Positions 58,413 through 64,000 of a stretch of DNA of 64,000 nucleotides are shown piece by piece (position 1 is the stretch's first letter; every line of letters begins with the position of its first letter). The notes under the pieces were generated by a model that was not told where the DNA came from, did not search any database, and saw nothing but the letters and a program-made list of their open reading frames with translations. Made by a program: the position numbers and the translations under genes. The stretch is from Tetracentron sinense. Lineage: Eukaryota > Streptophyta > Magnoliopsida > Trochodendrales > Trochodendraceae. Location: contig CM026556.1 of assembly GCA_015143295.1 (NCBI GenBank), positions 17,732,547 through 17,796,546 on the forward strand, written 5' to 3'.

Positions 58413-59356
58413 ATTTTTCTAGACGGCATCTTATAGCGTTACCGTTTCATGTTGAGGTGGCGTCTAGTGGGATTTATAGTTGACATGGGAGGCAGTTATA
58501 TCTGATAGCTAGTTGAATGATGACTCAATGTGTTACTATGAAAAAGTGTTTGTAAACATGGTGCATGTTGGTGCCTTGGTGTTTGGGCACCAAGTGTTTT
58601 GTGGTGAGGGTAGTACATGTGGATTGGTGAGGTGTAAGTTAACCTTGGCATTTTTTCAGACAAGTGGTGGGTGGATATTTGTGGGGCCCACATGGCATGT
58701 TGGGGCAAGCCCAGAAGACCATTCGAAGTGCATGTGATAGCTAGTTGATTGGTGCAGACAGTTAGCGGAGACTCGATGTGTTACTACGAAAAAGGCTGGT
58801 ATGATTGTACCAGCACGAGTGATGTATCCTTCTGGAAACCTAAAAAAGGTTAGCATCGATCTTGAGAGGGAAAGGATTAACCCTATCCCCTTGTGGCACG
58901 TGTTGGGCCACTGATGGAGCATACCCAAGGGAGTTTAGGGGTGGGCCACTAGGTGCTTGGTTTGAGGTTGGCGAGCCCTACAAAGACCGGTAAGCCGAGT
59001 TGAGGGGCAACGCTCGGCACAGTGGCTATTGGTGGGTTGTTAATACGCTCATCCAAGTTTCCAAGTTACTTGATCGAGGACTAAGGATCGTATTGTGGGT
59101 ATGATGGCCCTCGGTACTTGGTGTTGCGAGTTGGTGATGCCGTGATGCTCCTTGCCTATGGGGTCTTGATGACTTTGGAAACCCTATTCGCTGGACAAGT
59201 GTTGGGCTTGGGCGTGGCTTATGGGCCGGCTAAGAGTGGCAGAACTTGGGAGTGAGTCGTATCCTTGTCAAAGCATATGGCATGAGCCAGAAGGGTCGAG
59301 TTGTGTTATGGGTAGTGTAAATCTGGCTTCGGTTAGGTGATGATTGGGGCGCCACA
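58413..59356 (+). repeat. LTR-end-like remnant in right arm
   Basis: Mirror of 24579-25521, ending GATTGGGGCGCCACA. The Tekay-like solo LTR interrupts or adjoins it at 58407. Confidence 0.45.
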
Positions 59357-60035
59357 CAGTCATTCTACTGCGGTTTGTTGCACCCTAACACCTTATCTTT
59401 TGTTGTAGACTATTTAATCTCGAGTCTTTTGGTCCCCATCTTTCATCTTAATGCATTTCGGATCTTCATTTCTGTGTGCCTTCTGGTCATCAGATCTGTG
59501 TTTCCTTATACTCTGGGGCCCCCACCAAGGGTCACCTTTTTTGCTAGAATATTATGGTTTTTATTTTCCATGGCCGCATAAATCCTACCAATGTCCTCAT
59601 TTCTGAAGGCCTTTGAAGTTTTAACCAGCCTGCTGCAGAAGATGTATTTCCAAGGGCCGAGGTTTTTTAGTTAATTATACAACCAGTGAGGCATTATTTA
59701 TGTGAATGAGCTTCAGTGTTCTGATATATTTATGTGTTGGTAGTTGGTGGGTAAGGTGGTTTGAAGTTTGAACCCATAGTCACCACAACCCTCACAAGTT
59801 ATAAAATGGTGTGGGTAATTTAGTAGGCTACTCACTCTATTTAATTAGTTCTGTGGAAAATGTGGCGACTTGAGAACTGCATAAATTTAATTGATTTGAA
59901 CCAGGTAATAACCATGACTGACGCATCCTTAGCAACTAACTAGGGCAATGACTATTTTATGTTCTGGGTCGGTGCTTTGAGCCTATTACTTGTGTTGTTA
60001 TTGGGACTCATGTATCTAATGAAGTGAATTCGCAG

Positions 60036-61185
60036 GCCGCTTTTGAGGTCTCCTATTTTCTGGTTGGTGATTACATCAAGTGGACTTTTGGGACTTGCCA
60101 TCAGCTTCACCTCAATGTGGATTCTTCATCAGACAGGGGCTACTACGTACAGGTATGCTGCACTACAGCGCTACACCCTATCAGTATTAACTTGCTAAAT
60201 TGTGGTAAATTTTCTGATTAGTCATTTAAGCTTGAACTTAGCTGAAAGGGGTATTCATGATATGTTACACTTATGCACTAGTATTATACATTTATAGTAT
60301 ATGAATGGAGCACTAGAGTCAGTATACTCATTATTATATTGAAGCATCTGTCAATGGAGCTGAAGAAGGGAAGATAACATGGCATTGCAATGCCATGTAA
60401 CAGATATTGACATGCTTGAAAGTTGAAACTGGACCCTATTTGATGGGTCCTTTCTAAAAATGTCCAATGCCAAAGTTCAAAGATTCCAGCTAACTTAATT
60501 GGTAAAGTCTGTGAGTGGTTGTACCACAGACCTTGGTTAAAAACTTGTTTTCACCTGCTAACCTACGACGAGTTAAGAAATTGCCCAGCAAAAACTAACT
60601 GTTCAACATATCTTGTTCTTTTGGGCACACGGACACTATGGTCGATGATGCTTCAGCGCTTACGGTTAACAAAAATCCATCCTGGAAAGAATTCTATTGA
60701 TCAGATTGTTCGACATCTGATTTTGGCCAATTTAACCTTATTAGGTCTCCATTTTGATTTTCTGACCTAGGTGGAATCCATTGGCATTGTGGTGTCAGCA
60801 AATCATTGTAGTTGGTAACCTTATCTGTTTGAAGCAACGCTTGTGAAATATTCTCAATGTTAGTGTTCATTCCAGTTGGGCTGAGTGGGAAATTAGTGAT
60901 CAAAGAGATTATTGGCAAGATATTTCTGGTTGATGATTTGCTTTTCGCAGCCTTGTGGGGTCACTGAATAAGATTCCTCTCTCTGTTGCCGAGATTCTTC
61001 TTTTCAAAGTTCCAACCAGTTTGGAGAACTCCGGCAGCATCTTTTTTGGTAGGTTGTTTCCATTGAACAAGCCCAACAATAAGACTTTCTTGCACAAATC
61101 TCACAGGCACATGCTTTAATCCTATTTTATAAGTCTTTTGGCTGGAGTATTTTTTGCTAGAGCAAAAATGCGTGAGAGATCCTAA
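60036..61185 (+). pseudogene. 3' exons of a GONST-type nucleotide-sugar transporter (right copy)
   Basis: Exon-like segments 60036-60152, 60951-61052 and 61134-61185 (TAA at 61183). The first follows CGCAG and ends TACAG|GTATGC. The second follows TTTTCGCAG. The second donor is either TTTG|GTAGG (the expected phase, but its acceptor then reads AA) or GGTAG|GTTGTT (which restores the frame with ATAAG and adds one serine). The peptide contains GLLGLAISFTSMW, LHQTGATTY, LVGSLNKIPLS and FARAKMRERS. No 5' exons are recognised between 58413 and 60035. The DNA after the stop looks like a former 3' UTR. Confidence 0.72.
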
Positions 61186-61815
61186 TCCTGAGGTATAGAG
61201 ACTACTGATTTGCAGCGTTACTACAATTTTGCACTCGGGTAATCTGTTTCTGACTTGAGTACGATTTACCAGTTGAATATTCACATCTCCATCACGAGAA
61301 ATCAATCACACAGAAGAATTGTCTTTGAACAACAAAAAAGAGTAGAAAAGAAATTGTCACCCATTTCGTTAGGCTATTTTTTCTTCCTCGGTTCCATTAG
61401 TGCAAGAGAGACTGTTTGTATTTTGTGTTGTCCTATATTGTTAGTTTAAAGGAGATACAACCTGTAACTCTCTCAAATCTGTAACAATTTGTGTTATGGG
61501 GAGCTCAGTTCTTCCCTTTGTGTTTTCTTTTGTAAAAGTAATTGTAATTAAATTAGAGAGTAACTAATATAAATTTCAGTGTTTTCATTTTTTAATTCCA
61601 TGATGTGCTTGACATTTGCAAAGGCATGACGACGGGACTGAAGGTTTTTGTCATAATCAATTCCACATTGTTGATTGAAACCCAACAGAGTCGTCAAGGC
61701 TATGCTTGATTTGATATACTCATTTACAGTCAACAGTACTTCTTTTAGAAGGCACACGATAGAAAACTCCCTTTAATCCCATTTAGTAATAATCAAATTT
61801 AGCACTTGCTTAGGT

Positions 61816-62053
61816 GGCGTTTGGATTGGATTTTTTTAGCCAAAAATCAATTATGATAAAATTGATTGTGTAGAAATTCATGATCAAATAATCATTTTTT
61901 CAAATAATGGTGTTCGGAGAATACAAAGTTGAGAGACTCACCTACATTTTCTCCGAACACTATTATTTAAAAAATGATTATTTGACCATTAATTTCTACA
62001 CAGTCAATTTTATCAAAATTGATTTTTGGCCAAAAAAATCCAATCCAAATGCC
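61816..62053. mobile_element. MITE C in right arm
   Basis: Mirror of 21883-22120 with a few substitutions, including the outermost bases (GGCGTTTGG against AATGCC at the other end). Confidence 0.75.
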
Positions 62054-62690
62054 CCTTCATTGAGAAATATGCTTTTAAGAGCACCAAATGGTTTCAAACC
62101 ATGGTTCAAAACCTCAACTAGACTCGAAAGTCAGTTGGGTTGAGTAATTTGGAAAACTTGAAAAAAAAACTCGACTCAATCTAACTCAACCAATTAGGCA
62201 ATTACCAATTTTTTGGTATTTTATCAAAGATTGAACCACAAATAACTTGAAATCCTTGGGTTAAAAGAACTAAACGAAGACTGGTTTTGCAGCAGAAAAC
62301 CAGATTTTAGAAAAAAAAATCATAATCTGTTGGCTTTCCAACCCTAAAAATATATGATGCAAAAACAATGTGACGTTCGAGTTTCTGTGACTCGACTACG
62401 TTACTCGAGTAACTCGTTAAATAGTGTCTCATTCGAGTTTTGAGACGACTCGAGTCGAAATTCTATTGAGCTGAGTTACTCGGATGACTTTGCCGAGTTT
62501 TTTCGCTATGTTTCAAACTATTGATAGAAAAAAGATAGTTTTTTTTAAAAAAAGGTATCAGAAAAGATGGTGAACCAAAAGTGACAAAATGTATGATTGT
62601 CACAGGCCTCAAATGTAATCATGGTGGTTTATACCATTTTTTAGGTGATTTGGTTTTCTACAATTATAATGAAGGTAATCTGTTTTTTAG

Positions 62691-62906
62691 AAGAAAAATA
62701 ATCCGCTCCTTGTAAGGAGAGGATTGAGGCATCTCACTCCCTTAGAACTCATCTGTCTCCTTTTTTAAACTGTGGTTAAGATTCACTAACCCTTGGGCTT
62801 AAAGAATCTAACCTTGGTTTGTAGAAGATAAAAAAGGCAATTGAAGTGGCTTTGTGAGTGCGAGATGCCTCAATCTGCTCCTCGCGAGGAGCGGATTATT
62901 TTTCTT
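62691..62906. mobile_element. MITE B in right arm
   Basis: Mirror of 21030-21245. Ends AAGAAAAATAATCCGCTCC and GGAGCGGATTATTTTTCTT pair. Confidence 0.7.
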
Positions 62907-63489
62907 GGTTACTGTTTAACATATACTTCCGCTAGAAGTTCATAATATTTTTTATATTTCTATCAGCTTTAACAAGATTATGGTTAAACCTGCCGAAATA
63001 TTTGACTGCAATCCACTACGGGATCCTTAAGATCTTCGATTGGGAAGGCTTCTAAAGTGGTGATAAGAAGTGAAGATTTTGACCTCCTTTATCCGTGATA
63101 ACTGAATTTTTAGAAGAATTTCCTTATCAAAAACAATGCTCTGGTTAAGTAGTCAGGGAGATTTTTATCAGTTCTTAGAATAATTTTAATATCAAATTTG
63201 ATAGATTAGTGTAGCAAAAAAATTCTCAGAAAAACAATTTAGGGTAATTTTCTTTTCAGTTAAAATATAAAGAGGAGATCTGCCTCACGGTGTTGAGTGG
63301 ACGCTCCTTTTTACACTATCAGGTGACAATCTTGTAATTATAATGTTTTGCAAAATTACCCTACCCTCTTTCATTAATTACAAACGTGCCACTAACATAG
63401 TTTAAAAAGGGGAGCTCCGCTTCAACGCCGTGAAGCAGAGCTCCGGCTCAAAATTTATCTCTTTTCTTTTAAAATCACTTTCTCTAATG

Positions 63490-63772
63490 GCCTCGGATTC
63501 TCTCTAGCAGATGCCAAAAAAGTGGTCTCGGGCTACCACAATGTGTGACATTTGGCAGAGAAGTCATTTCATTGTATCCCATGATTTTGACTTCTCCATA
63601 TATTATGCAACATGTGATAAAGTGGTGAGAAAAAGGGGGTGGGAGATATCAAGTGGGGAGAAGTCAAAATCATGGGAGAAATGAAATGACTTCTCCCTTT
63701 TTTTACCACATGTCGCACATTGTGTGGTAACCTGTGACCACTTTTCTAGTATCTGCATGAGAGAATATGAGG
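63490..63772. mobile_element. MITE A in right arm
   Basis: Mirror of 20169-20453. Paired ends around CCTCGGATTCTCTC and AAGTGGTCTCGGG. Confidence 0.7.
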
Positions 63773-64000
63773 TTTTTTTTTTGGGTATAGGTAAGGGAAC
63801 ATTAAATACACACCCGAACACACGATGAGACCTAAGGTAACTGCCAAGGTGCGCACACACTCACTCCAAAAGGGTCTGGCTAATGGAGGAGTTGTGGACC
63901 CTTAAACACCTTTGTGAAGTCTTATATTACCCAACCGATGTGGGATTATAAGGGGTGTTACTGTCTTTCATAAAGAGAACACGTGTGTTGAAACACTTTG

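Larger units (their letters stand above)
56480..64000. repeat. Right arm of the large inverted duplication
   Basis: Reverse complement of 19941-27450 with scattered single-base differences. The window edge cuts the arm, so its full length is unknown. The spacer between the arms is about 29 kb. Confidence 0.88.

Noticed and set aside
1-64000. tRNA, rRNA or CRISPR features
   Set aside because: None seen. The tRNA-like words are primer-binding sites next to LTRs, and the tandem arrays are LTR minisatellites.

Overview
The window is a transposable-element-dense stretch of a flowering-plant nuclear genome. The evidence is the set of plant LTR-retrotransposon lineages (Ty3/gypsy Tekay-like chromovirus, Ty3/gypsy Tat/Ogre-like, Ty1/copia Ale-like), their tRNA primer sites, the MITEs and the plant-type exons with GT-AG introns. 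I cannot name the species. No complete host gene is visible. The only host-gene sequence consists of the last three exons of a GONST-type nucleotide-sugar transporter, present twice, and a decayed scrap resembling the secretory-tethering protein MIP2 (NBAS/Sec39 family).

Region by region. (1) 1-5993: a young + strand Tekay-like element. The 209 bp of its 5' LTR inside the window are identical to the end of its 2412-bp 3' LTR. It has lost gag and the protease active site but keeps an uninterrupted 1020-codon RT-RNase H-integrase-chromodomain frame. (2) 5994-16571: an older minus-strand copy of the same family, into which element (1) apparently inserted. It is broken by frameshifts and by two solo LTRs (8699-11349 in gag, 12721-14972 in its LTR). 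It carries a probable 135-bp intron between gag and protease. (3) 16572-19940: uncharacterised repeat with a degenerate ~190-bp tandem array, then a MITE. (4) 19941-27450 and 56480-64000: arms of a near-identical inverted duplication (~7.5 kb each inside the window, running off the right edge). Each arm carries three MITEs, the GONST exons, an LTR remnant and a Tekay-like LTR with a ~1-kb minisatellite. (5) 27450-30399: the truncated end of the left LTR, unrecognised DNA, and an older third copy of the arm's flank. (6) 30400-53362: an Ale-like copia element with 227-bp LTRs (4 differences). (7) Nested in it, 32273-50433, is an 18.2-kb Tat/Ogre-like insertion flanked by a CAGGT duplication. Its two halves are different elements in opposite orientation, each with a 5' LTR facing outward and no 3' LTR. 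(8) 53363-54808: flank with the MIP2-like scrap. (9) 54809-58407: a 3.6-kb Tekay-like solo LTR with perfect AATAG duplications.

The genes are retroelement genes, so their shared logic is retrotransposition: Gag forms the particle, protease processes it, RT/RNase H make cDNA, integrase inserts it. Two elements appear to use an intron within gag-pro-pol, which would set the ratio of Gag to Gag-Pol. The Tekay-like LTRs share an order of modules: a conserved block, a cluster of short GATC-core palindromes, a TATA box in some, an array of hairpin-forming repeats, a conserved stem-loop, and in four of them a short acidic reading frame. The most unusual items are the gag-protease intron, the outward-facing chimeric Tat insertion, the gag-less young element and the covarying hairpin arrays.
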